Source: an uncultured Eubacteriales bacterium (GTDB lineage: Bacteria; Bacillota; Clostridia; Lachnospirales; Lachnospiraceae). From it: 6,623 nucleotides of DNA. Shown here piece by piece: positions 1-5,452 of the stretch. The translations under genes were made by a program, and so were the position numbers. The notes under the pieces are model-generated. The model did no database searches, was not told where the DNA came from, and saw nothing but the letters and a program-made list of their open reading frames with translations. Each line of letters begins with the position of its first letter. Position 1 is the stretch's first letter. The stretch is from contig CASFUI010000034.1 in assembly GCA_949297565.1 (NCBI GenBank), positions 1-6,623 of the forward strand. The letters are read 5' to 3'.

Positions 1-630
1 CTGCATCAATGCGCAAACACCGCCGCACAGAACTGCCTGCTCACCGAAAAGGTCTGTCTCTGTCTCTGTTCTGAATGTTGTCTCCAAAAGACCAGCTCTT
101 GCTCCGCCGATACCAAGTCCATAAGCAAGTGCCATATCAAGAGCCTTTCCTGTCTCATCCTGCTCAACGGCAACGAGACAAGGAGTTCCCTTACCAGCCT
201 GATACTCGCTTCTTACTGTGTGTCCAGGTGCCTTAGGCGCAATCATAGTTACGTCAACCCCCTTAGGTGCCTTAATCAAACCGAAGTGAATGTTAAAGCC
301 GTGAGCAAACATAAGCATGTTGCCCGGAACAAGATTTGGCTCAATGTCTTCCTTATATAATTTAGCCTGCTTCTCATCATTGATAAGAATCATGATAATA
401 TCCGCCTTCTTAGCCGCCTCTGCCGCTGTAAAGACCTCAAAGCCCTGATCCTGTGCTTTCTTCCAAGATTTTGAGCCCTCGTAAAGTCCAATAATTACAT
501 GACACCCTGAATCCTTAAGATTTAAAGCGTGTGCATGTCCCTGACTGCCGTAACCAATAATGGCAATTGTCTTACCATCCAATAATGATAAATTACAATC
601 CTGCTGATAAAAAATCCTAGCCTCTGCCAT
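1..630 (-). CDS. ilvC: Ketol-acid reductoisomerase (KARI), 3' end cut by window
   Basis: This enzyme catalyses the second common step of valine, leucine and isoleucine synthesis: Mg2+-dependent alkyl migration of 2-acetolactate or 2-aceto-2-hydroxybutyrate followed by NAD(P)H reduction, in the cytoplasm. The first 210 codons are visible; class I enzymes run to about 330-340 residues, so the C-terminal third lies off the left edge. Seen: the Rossmann motif GYGSQG (residues 26-31), FAHGF with H110, APKAPGH with K133, and the start of the knotted domain, ETDLFGEQ, whose D193 and E197 match the known Mg2+ ligands. The cofactor loop reads GLYEGSKSW, with Tyr50 where NADPH enzymes usually carry Arg. 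The ATG at 628-630 is preceded by GGAGGT at 639-644, 8 bases away. It follows ilvN by 31 bases and is almost certainly co-transcribed with it. Confidence 0.97.
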   Translation of the reverse strand, partial: MAEARIFYQQDCNLSLLDGKTIAIIGYGSQGHAHALNLKDSGCHVIIGLYEGSKSWKKAQDQGFEVFTAAEAAKKADIIMILINDEKQAKLYKEDIEPNLVPGNMLMFAHGFNIHFGLIKAPKGVDVTMIAPKAPGHTVRSEYQAGKGTPCLVAVEQDETGKALDMALAYGLGIGGARAGLLETTFRTETETDLFGEQAVLCGGVCALMQ

Positions 631-661
631 TTTACTCTACCTCCAAAAGTATATTTAATAT

Positions 662-1153
662 TTATTTTAAATTTGCAGCACCCCTTGCAAGTCCGGTAAT
701 TCCGGTTCTCGCGAGTTCTGTAATTTTAAAACCGTTAAGAAGTTCAATGAAAGCATTGAGCTTGCTCTGCGCTCCCGTAAGTTCTATAATAACCGAATCT
801 GTCGAAACATCGACAATATTCGCCCTGAATATATTGCTCACAGCAATAATTTCCTGACGGCGGATCGTATCACACTCAACCTTCACAAGCACAAGTTCCC
901 TGCATACCGAAGCATCTGCGGGAAGCTCCACAATCTCCCTGACATCAATCAGCTTGGAAAGCTGCTTCTCAATCTGCTCGAGGACATCATCATCACCTGT
1001 TACCGTAACCGTCATTCTTGAAATCTTCGGATCCGTTGTCTCTCCTACCGTAAGACTGTCTATATTGTAACCTCTCCTGCTGAAAAGCCCTGCAACACGG
1101 CTCAGTACGCCGGCTGAATTTTCAACAAGAATAGAAAAAACCGCATGTCTCAT
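662..1153 (-). CDS. ilvN: Acetolactate synthase small (regulatory) subunit
   Basis: This is the regulatory subunit of acetohydroxyacid synthase. It activates the catalytic subunit IlvB and confers feedback inhibition by valine, in the cytoplasm. The 163-residue product is the full family length (E. coli IlvH is about the same). An N-terminal ACT domain (about residues 3-75) starts with SILVENSAGVLSR; N12, G15 and N30 align with E. coli IlvH N11, G14 and N29, the valine-site residues, so feedback control is probably kept. A second ACT-like domain fills about 80-160 and ends TGITGLARG. The ATG at 1151-1153 is chosen because GGAGGT (1158-1163) sits just upstream and MRHAVFSILVEN matches the family start; the 15-codon in-frame extension upstream would begin before the predicted transcript start. 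No ilvB lies next to it in the window; it could be beyond ilvC or elsewhere. ilvC follows after 31 bases. Confidence 0.96.
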   Translation of the reverse strand: MRHAVFSILVENSAGVLSRVAGLFSRRGYNIDSLTVGETTDPKISRMTVTVTGDDDVLEQIEKQLSKLIDVREIVELPADASVCRELVLVKVECDTIRRQEIIAVSNIFRANIVDVSTDSVIIELTGAQSKLNAFIELLNGFKITELARTGITGLARGAANLK

Positions 1154-1157
1154 ATGT

Positions 1158-1163
1158 ACCTCC
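1158..1163 (-). promoter_or_regulatory. Ribosome binding site deciding the ilvN start
   Basis: GGAGGT read on the minus strand, 4 bases before the ATG at 1151-1153. It fixes the start at MRHAVF and argues against the longer frame beginning with a TTG at 1196-1198. Confidence 0.85.
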
Positions 1164-1184
1164 GTATACCAAAAAAGAACTTCA

Positions 1185-1775
1185 CTATATTGTAGCAACT
1201 GCCTCCGCTCTTGTCAATAAGCAAATCCGCGCCCCTAGAGCCGCCGCGTCCTCTCTCTGATGCGTGACAACTACGCACGTCCTGTCATGTCTCCTCGTTT
1301 TTATATACTCTATCACTCTCGCCTTAGTCGCCTCATCCATACCGGTAAAAGGCTCATCCAGAATCAAGGTATCACTCTCTTTAAGCATTGCACGCACAAG
1401 ACAAACACGCCTTCTCATTCCGCCGCTAAGCTCAGATACCGCCTGATAAAGCGACGAAGCGTCCAGCAAGAACTCAAGCTCGCTCTCAGCCAGCTCGCGC
1501 ACGCCTCTGCCAAGCACCAGCATTACATTCTCAACCGCGCTTATATCCTCTATAAGACGGTCCTCCTGAAATACGGCAGAAACGCTTCCAATCCCGGCAA
1601 CTCTGCCTTCATCAGGCTTTTCAAGTCCCATGAGTATACGCATAAGCGTTGTCTTTCCGACTCCTGATTCACCCATAACGCAGGTTATACCTGCCTCATC
1701 AAAAACAGCATTTATATTGTCAAGCACTGTCTTATCGCCAAATCTTTTTGTAACTCCCTCTATTATTAATGACAT
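1185..1775 (-). CDS. ABC transporter ATP-binding protein, SsuB/TauB-type
   Basis: This cytoplasmic ATPase powers the adjacent permease. The 196-residue product has all the ABC motifs in order: Walker A GESGVGKT (35-42), Q-loop Q70 in VFQEDRL, signature LSGGM (116-120), Walker B TLILDEPF (D140, E141), D-loop TGMD and switch H172 in VVVTHQ. It looks fully active. It is short for the SsuB/TauB family (usually about 240-260 residues), with only some 24 residues after the H-loop, so the C-terminal region is pared down. The ATG at 1773-1775 has AGGTGGAG five bases upstream and begins MSLIIEGVTKRFG like the family; a GTG 21 codons upstream lacks a ribosome site. It starts 70 bases after the permease stop. 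Its GC is rather high (36 of 60 bases at 1441-1500, against 21 of 60 at 4441-4500 in the CorC-like gene). The substrate cannot be told from the sequence. Confidence 0.93.
   Translation of the reverse strand: MSLIIEGVTKRFGDKTVLDNINAVFDEAGITCVMGESGVGKTTLMRILMGLEKPDEGRVAGIGSVSAVFQEDRLIEDISAVENVMLVLGRGVRELAESELEFLLDASSLYQAVSELSGGMRRRVCLVRAMLKESDTLILDEPFTGMDEATKARVIEYIKTRRHDRTCVVVTHQREDAAALGARICLLTRAEAVATI
1189..1217 (-). promoter_or_regulatory. Sigma-A promoter for ilvN-ilvC inside the ABC ATPase 3' end
   Basis: On the minus strand a perfect -35 box TTGACA (1212-1217) is followed after exactly 17 bases by TACAAT (1189-1194), one mismatch from the -10 consensus. Both boxes lie within the last 11 codons of the upstream ABC ATPase gene (the TTGACA supplies Leu-Thr codons; the -10 box ends two bases short of the stop codon's last base). 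Expected transcription start is near 1182, leaving a leader of about 30 bases before the ilvN ATG. That is too short for a T-box, leader peptide or riboswitch, so any control of this promoter would have to be by a protein at the promoter. Confidence 0.85.
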
Positions 1776-1839
1776 AAATGCTCCACCTCTTTCCGCAAAT
1801 GTATCCCTGGCGTATAATATGAATTCATCAGGCTGCACC

Positions 1840-1856
1840 GACTGTTTATAACAGTC
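1840..1856 (-). repeat. 17-base inverted repeat over the permease stop codon
   Basis: A perfect 7-base inverted repeat, GACTGTT and AACAGTC, flanks a 3-base centre. The permease TAA (1846-1848) lies in it. No T-run follows on the minus strand, so it is not a standard intrinsic terminator. It could be a small RNA hairpin affecting coupling between permease and ATPase, an mRNA-stabilising element, a protein site, or chance. Confidence 0.5.
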
Positions 1857-2613
1857 TTCTGAGCCATCTCACAGCGGACGCCGCAAGTATTATAAACACC
1901 TTTTCAAACGCGAAGCTCATAACCACCACCGCAAGACTCCACGCAAACAAATCCGCAGTAAGCAGATAGAGCTTTGAATAGTAAAGCTGCTCCCCCACCG
2001 AATTGGAGACAAGCCCTATCACCTCTGCCGAAACGCCGGCTTTCCAGCACATTCCGAGCGCCGACTTGAGATTTGCCTCTACAAAAGGCGCAACCTGGGC
2101 GATATAAATACATCTTATCCTCCTAAGCGGTGAAATGCCGAATACCTGCGCCATTTCAACAAGCTTTGCGTCAATATTTGCAATACCCGCAATAACGCCG
2201 TTGTAAATCATGGGAAATACCACAATAAACGAGATATATGCGGCAACATTCTTGGAGCCAAACCATATTAGCAGAATTATAATAAAGGACGCGACAGGAA
2301 GCGACTGCATAAGAATAACTGCAGGAGCCAGAAAATCCTTCAAAAGTCTGTATCTGCCAGCGGCAGCACCGATTATGCAGGCTGCAAAAAACGCCGCCGC
2401 AAAGCCTGCCGTTATATGCAGAAAGCTCCCTGCCGCCGACACATAAAACTCCCTCTGAGCAAGATGTTCAGCCAGCGATAAAAAAACTTTAACAGGGCTT
2501 GCCAAGACAAGCTCAAGCCCTGTTAATTCACATACAATCTGCCATATAACAATCCATACAACAACGGCAGCTATTTTATTAAATTTAGATTTAATTTTAG
2601 AAACCATCAACAT
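1846..2613 (-). CDS. ABC transporter permease, SsuC/TauC-type (BPD_transp_1 family)
   Basis: An integral membrane subunit of an importer of the nitrate/sulfonate/taurine permease family, 255 residues, the usual length. About six hydrophobic segments can be seen, roughly at 14-33, 60-87, 92-115, 120-142, 183-202 and 216-245. Between the fourth and fifth lies the cytoplasmic EAA-type coupling loop, EMAQVFGISPLRRIRCIYI, which docks on the ATPase. The ATPase gene follows after 70 bases. No substrate-binding protein gene adjoins: upstream there is a 124-base gap and then metY, downstream ilvN. The start is ATG at 2611-2613, with another ATG two codons on at 2605-2607. Neither has a good ribosome site (the nearest, GGTGG, is about 15 bases off), and an in-frame stop just upstream excludes a longer protein. 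The neighbouring sulfhydrylase hints at a sulfur substrate such as a sulfonate, but that is inference only. Confidence 0.9.
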   Translation of the reverse strand: MLMVSKIKSKFNKIAAVVVWIVIWQIVCELTGLELVLASPVKVFLSLAEHLAQREFYVSAAGSFLHITAGFAAAFFAACIIGAAAGRYRLLKDFLAPAVILMQSLPVASFIIILLIWFGSKNVAAYISFIVVFPMIYNGVIAGIANIDAKLVEMAQVFGISPLRRIRCIYIAQVAPFVEANLKSALGMCWKAGVSAEVIGLVSNSVGEQLYYSKLYLLTADLFAWSLAVVVMSFAFEKVFIILAASAVRWLRRLL

Positions 2614-2737
2614 TAGCTATCGTCTTTACCACCATATAAACAGACAAAATATCATCGCTGCCCAATTTTTAAAAATCCTGAATTTTCGCCAGTTCATACT
2701 GACTTGTACCATATACCGTACCACTCACGGATTAAAA
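2614..2737 (-). other. Gap between metY and the ABC permease
   Basis: This 124-base gap holds no full-length gene, no strong promoter and no convincing terminator; the stems I can draw (for example CCGT/ACGG near 2718-2730 or CAGT/ACTG near 2690-2701) are only 4-5 bases and lack a following T-run. One minus-strand frame, running from a GTG at 2726-2728 to a TAA at 2597-2599, reads like protein apart from one TAA at 2669-2671; it lacks a ribosome site. Read-through from metY into the ABC genes is the simplest reading. Confidence 0.5.
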
Positions 2738-4021
2738 TTAAAATGTCGCGTCCATAGCCTGCTTTAAATCATTTATAATATCATTAACATTTTCAATACC
2801 TACCGACAGACGGATTAAATCCGGCTGAACACCAGCCTCAACAAGCTGTTCCTCGGATAGCTGTCTGTGTGTGTGACTTGCAGGGTGAAGAACTGAGGTT
2901 CTTGCATCCGCAACATGCGTAACAATCGCAATAAGCTTGAGATTATCCATGAATTTTACCGCCGTCTCACGATTGCCCTTAAGCCCGAAGGATATAACAC
3001 CACATGTGCCGTTAGGCATATACTTCTTTGCAAGCTCATGATACTTATTGTCAGGCAAATCTGCATAATTAACCCATGCCACACGCTCATCCTGAGAGAG
3101 GAACTGCGCAACCTTAAGCGCATTTTCACAATGTCTCTGAACTCTCAGATGAAGAGTCTCAAGCCCCAAATTAATCAAAAACGCATTCATAGGCGACTGT
3201 ATAGAGCCCATATCGCGCATAAGCTGCGATGTTGCCTTTGTTATGTATGCTCCCTTTCCGAAACGCTCCGTATAGATAATTCCGTGATATGATTCGTCCG
3301 GAGTTGTAAGTCCCGGAAACTTTTCGGCATGCGCCGACCAGTCAAAATTGCCGCTGTCAACTATGCAGCCGCCGACTGTCGCAGCGTGACCGTCCATATA
3401 TTTAGTTGTGGAATGTGTAACTATATCCACGCCGAATTCAAACGGTCTGCAGTTGATTGGCGTAGCGAATGTATTATCAACTATAAACGGAACACCGTTT
3501 TTATGGGCAACCGATGCAAATTTTTCCAAATCCAGCACAACAAGAGCAGGATTGGCAAGTGTCTCACCGAATATACATTTTGTGTTGGGTCTGAACGCAG
3601 CCTGAATTTCCTCCTCAGATGCGTCAGGGTCAACGAATGTCACATCTATCCCGAGCTTCTTCATGGTAACCCCGAACAGATTAAACGTACCGCCGTATAT
3701 TGCCGAAGTGCTTATAAAATGGTCACCAGCCTCACAGATATTAAAAACCGCATAGAAATTAGCCGCCTGACCCGATGATGTAAGCATAGCCGCGTAACCG
3801 CCCTCAAGCTCGCATATTTTCTTTGCCACGCAGTCATTTGTAGGGTTCTGAAGTCTCGAATAAAAATAACCTTCCTTTTCAAGGTCAAATAAAGCTCCCA
3901 TCTCATCACTTGACTCATATTTAAAAGTCGTGCTCTGAATAATAGGGAGTATTCTCGGCTCTCCGTTACCCGGCTCCCATCCGCTCTGAATACACTTAGT
4001 TTCAATACTGTAATTATTCAT
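2738..4021 (-). CDS. metY: O-acetylhomoserine sulfhydrylase (PLP-dependent, Cys/Met metabolism family)
   Basis: A cytoplasmic enzyme that makes homocysteine from O-acetyl-L-homoserine and sulfide, the direct sulfhydrylation route to methionine. At 427 residues it has the length of MetY, rather than the roughly 380-400 of cystathionine gamma-synthase or beta-lyase. Seen: the Schiff-base lysine K207 in THSTTKYMDGH; D182 in PFIVDNTFATP, which pairs with the PLP ring nitrogen; Y109 in AIYGGT, which stacks on the ring; the phosphate-binding SSGQAA loop (82-87); Y54 and R56 in FYSRLQNPT, which reach the neighbour subunit's cofactor; and SVGIEN near the end. The ATG at 4019-4021 has GGAG five bases upstream, and the gene overlaps the CorC-like stop by 8 bases, implying coupled translation. 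Cystathionine-forming activity cannot be excluded by reading alone. No SAM riboswitch or T-box precedes it, because its start lies inside the upstream gene. Confidence 0.94.
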   Translation of the reverse strand: MNNYSIETKCIQSGWEPGNGEPRILPIIQSTTFKYESSDEMGALFDLEKEGYFYSRLQNPTNDCVAKKICELEGGYAAMLTSSGQAANFYAVFNICEAGDHFISTSAIYGGTFNLFGVTMKKLGIDVTFVDPDASEEEIQAAFRPNTKCIFGETLANPALVVLDLEKFASVAHKNGVPFIVDNTFATPINCRPFEFGVDIVTHSTTKYMDGHAATVGGCIVDSGNFDWSAHAEKFPGLTTPDESYHGIIYTERFGKGAYITKATSQLMRDMGSIQSPMNAFLINLGLETLHLRVQRHCENALKVAQFLSQDERVAWVNYADLPDNKYHELAKKYMPNGTCGVISFGLKGNRETAVKFMDNLKLIAIVTHVADARTSVLHPASHTHRQLSEEQLVEAGVQPDLIRLSVGIENVNDIINDLKQAMDATF

Positions 4022-4904
4022 TTTCTCTCCGTTCCGGTAATTCTTCTTTTCTCGCGCTTACCTTAGTAATCATTTTGTTTTCCACTTCAAGCACCTTGAA
4101 GCAGTAGCCGTCGCATGAGCACTCAAACCGCTCGTTATCCTGCGGAATCTTGCCCATTTTATAAATAAGATACCCGTTGATAGTATCTATATCATCACAG
4201 TCGAAATGCATATCAAACGCATCCTCTATATCCTCAAGCAATGTCTGTCCGTCAATTATATAGCTTCCGTCCTGCTGCCTGCTGATAAGCACCTCATCGT
4301 CATCATATTCATCGAAAATATTCCCTACAATCTCCTCAAGAATATCTTCCATTGTCACAAGACCTGCAGTCTGTCCGTACTCGTCAACAACAATCGCCAT
4401 ATGTACCTTATCAGTCTGCATTTCTTTAAAAAGCACGCTGATATTTCTTGTCTCAGGAATATAGCTTGCATCAAACAAAAGCTGGTGCTTCATATCTATC
4501 AGTTTTTTGTTCCGGTTTTCTTCATCTACATACGCCTTAAGCAAATCGCGTATATGAAGAATTCCGATAATGTTATCAATATCTCCGTCATAGACAGGAT
4601 ACCTTGAGTAATTCTCGCGCATCATAATCGAAAAAGCTTCATCGACAGTGCTGCTGCACTCTATTCCGACAATATTCTTTCTGTGCGTCATAACATCAGA
4701 TGCGTGTTTCTCGCCAAACTCAAAAATATTGCCGATCATCTCGGCTTCATTTTCCTTCAGTACGCCCTGCTCATGGCCCTCATTGACCATATCCATTATC
4801 TCTTCTTCTGTTACATCGTCATCTTTTTTCACTTTCCCCGAAATCTTCTTTAGAAGCGAGGAAAATAATCCTTCATTCCCATCCTCGGGATGGCCATCGT
4901 TCAT
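4014..4904 (-). CDS. CBS-pair / CorC-HlyC domain protein (soluble, CorC/YbeX-like)
   Basis: A cytoplasmic protein of the hemolysin C/CorC family, 296 residues. Layout: a charged N-terminus (1-60) with an acidic helix (DDVTEEEIMDMVNEG); CBS motif 1 at about 66-125 (ASDVMTHRKNIVGIE, YSRYPVYDGDIDNIIGILH); CBS motif 2 at about 138-196 (MAIVVDEYGQTAGLVTMED, then ILEEIVGNIFDEYD); and the CorC_HlyC domain at about 208-285. There is no N-terminal DUF21 membrane domain, so it resembles soluble CorC/YbeX and not the membrane-bound CNNM/YhdP exporters. CBS pairs of this family bind adenine nucleotides; proposed roles include Mg2+/Co2+ resistance and, for YbeX, ribosome metabolism. Despite the name it is not a proven hemolysin. 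The ATG at 4902-4904 follows AAGGAAGGA by 7 bases. It has its own promoter and shares a message with metY. Confidence 0.92.
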   Translation of the reverse strand: MNDGHPEDGNEGLFSSLLKKISGKVKKDDDVTEEEIMDMVNEGHEQGVLKENEAEMIGNIFEFGEKHASDVMTHRKNIVGIECSSTVDEAFSIMMRENYSRYPVYDGDIDNIIGILHIRDLLKAYVDEENRNKKLIDMKHQLLFDASYIPETRNISVLFKEMQTDKVHMAIVVDEYGQTAGLVTMEDILEEIVGNIFDEYDDDEVLISRQQDGSYIIDGQTLLEDIEDAFDMHFDCDDIDTINGYLIYKMGKIPQDNERFECSCDGYCFKVLEVENKMITKVSARKEELPERRENE

Positions 4905-4922
4905 GTTAAAATCCTTCCTTAT

Positions 4923-4936
4923 AAAAAAATTTTTTT
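4923..4936 (-). repeat. A7T7 palindrome in the corC leader
   Basis: A perfect 14-base palindrome of seven A and seven T lies between the predicted transcription start (near 4939) and the ribosome binding site. It could form a weak AU hairpin at the very 5' end of the message, or an intrinsically bent DNA tract next to the promoter. No GC stem adjoins it, so it is not a normal terminator. Confidence 0.5.
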
Positions 4937-4945
4937 ACTTCATCC

Positions 4946-4975
4946 AGTATACCATAATCCGTTATTAACAGTCAA
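4946..4975 (-). promoter_or_regulatory. Sigma-A promoter for corC-metY
   Basis: On the minus strand TTGACT (4970-4975) is followed after 18 bases by TATACT (4946-4951), each one mismatch from consensus. It sits directly after the mazF stop codon (4981-4983) in the 76-base gap before the CorC-like gene, and gives a leader of roughly 35 bases. Confidence 0.72.
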
Positions 4976-4980
4976 TCCAC

Positions 4981-5328
4981 CTATTCGTCCATCTCAAGGC
5001 TCACAGAAAGAGCATGATTTACCTGCGAAATAATTTCATTATCAAGATGACACACCTTATCCTTCAGCCTTTTTTTATCTATTGTGCGAAGCTGCTCAAG
5101 CAGGATAACGGAATCCTTTACAATATTATATCTCATAGAATCGATTTCGACATGAGTAGGCAGCTTTGCCTTATTCATTTTTGATGTAATAGCCGCGCAT
5201 ATAACCGTCGGACTATGTTTATTTCCGGTATCATTCTGTATTATAAGCACCGGACGTATTCCGCCCTGCTCAGAGCCGACAACCGGCCTCAAATCAGCAT
5301 AAAAAATATCACCACGTTTAATTACCAA
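4981..5328 (-). CDS. mazF: MazF/NdoA-type endoribonuclease toxin (PemK family), no adjacent antitoxin
   Basis: A sequence-specific mRNA interferase, cytoplasmic, acting as a dimer; Bacillus subtilis NdoA cuts at UACAU. The 115-residue product reads closely like NdoA: VIKRGDIFYADLRPVVGSEQ, GGIRPVLIIQND, PTVICAAITSK, KLPTHVEID, DSVILLEQLRTIDKKRL. Counting from the chosen start, catalytic R25 and T48 fall at the NdoA positions, so it looks active. The start is a TTG at 5326-5328, giving MVIKRGD (NdoA begins MIVKRGD), with GGGAG ten bases upstream. The frame stays open for 39 more codons, to a TTG at 5443-5445, but that extension has no ribosome site and no family resemblance that I recognise. 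alr ends 124 bases upstream, as in the alr-ndoAI-ndoA order of Bacillus, but the antitoxin gene is missing here. Confidence 0.92.
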   Translation of the reverse strand: MVIKRGDIFYADLRPVVGSEQGGIRPVLIIQNDTGNKHSPTVICAAITSKMNKAKLPTHVEIDSMRYNIVKDSVILLEQLRTIDKKRLKDKVCHLDNEIISQVNHALSVSLEMDE

Positions 5329-5452
5329 ATCTATCACACTCCCAAAGCACTTATTAACTTGATAATCGTAGTATTTCCAGCTTACGGGCGTGTATTCATT
5401 TTTTTTAAAATTATTGACAGCTGAAAAATTATTCACTGATGACAAATTTTCT
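5329..5452 (-). other. AT-rich gap between alr and mazF with repeated motif
   Basis: This gap sits where other Firmicutes carry the antitoxin gene, but it is too short (124 bases) for one and no frame encodes a recognisable antitoxin. It holds two copies of an AATAATTTT motif (at about 5407-5415 and 5424-5433), with a third, diverged copy at 5455-5464 over the alr stop. The middle copy forms a 14-base near-palindrome at 5422-5435 (TGAAAAATTATTCA, 12 of 14 symmetric). No good promoter or terminator is visible. Confidence 0.5.
5339..5343 (-). promoter_or_regulatory. Ribosome binding site for the mazF TTG start
   Basis: GGGAG on the minus strand, ten bases before the TTG at 5326-5328. The spacing is at the long end and the start codon is weak, so MazF translation is probably modest. 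A GTG at 5335-5337 lies too close to this site to use it. Confidence 0.55.

Noticed and set aside
53..72. TCTCTG short repeat in ilvC
   Set aside because: It simply encodes the conserved Thr-Glu repeats before DLFGEQ in KARI and is not a mobile or regulatory repeat.
1154..1198. Longer ilvN frame starting with a TTG at 1196-1198
   Set aside because: The start would lie upstream of the predicted transcription start, over the -10 box, and has no ribosome site. The family start and GGAGGT point to the ATG at 1151-1153.
1260..1667. Plus-strand open frame of 135 codons opposite the ABC ATPase
   Set aside because: It is antisense to a gene with all ABC motifs and shows no family features. The other plus-strand frames (for example 2915-3292, 3329-3778 and 4206-4607) are likewise shadows of real genes.
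1808..1818. TATTAT/TATAAT-like box ahead of the ABC ATPase as a promoter
   Set aside because: No acceptable -35 hexamer lies 16-18 bases upstream on the minus strand. The gene is better explained as co-transcribed with the permease.
1776..1838. Longer ABC ATPase frame starting with a GTG at 1836-1838
   Set aside because: There is no ribosome site before it, whereas the ATG at 1773-1775 has AGGTGGAG at the right distance and matches the family N-terminus.
2614..2737. Intrinsic terminator after metY
   Set aside because: Only 4-5 base stems can be formed and none is followed by a T-run. The T5A5 stretch near 2667-2676 is AT-only.
5414..5419. TTGACA on the plus strand in the alr-mazF gap as a divergent promoter
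   Set aside because: The sequence 16-18 bases downstream on the plus strand has no -10-like hexamer, and no plus-strand gene follows.
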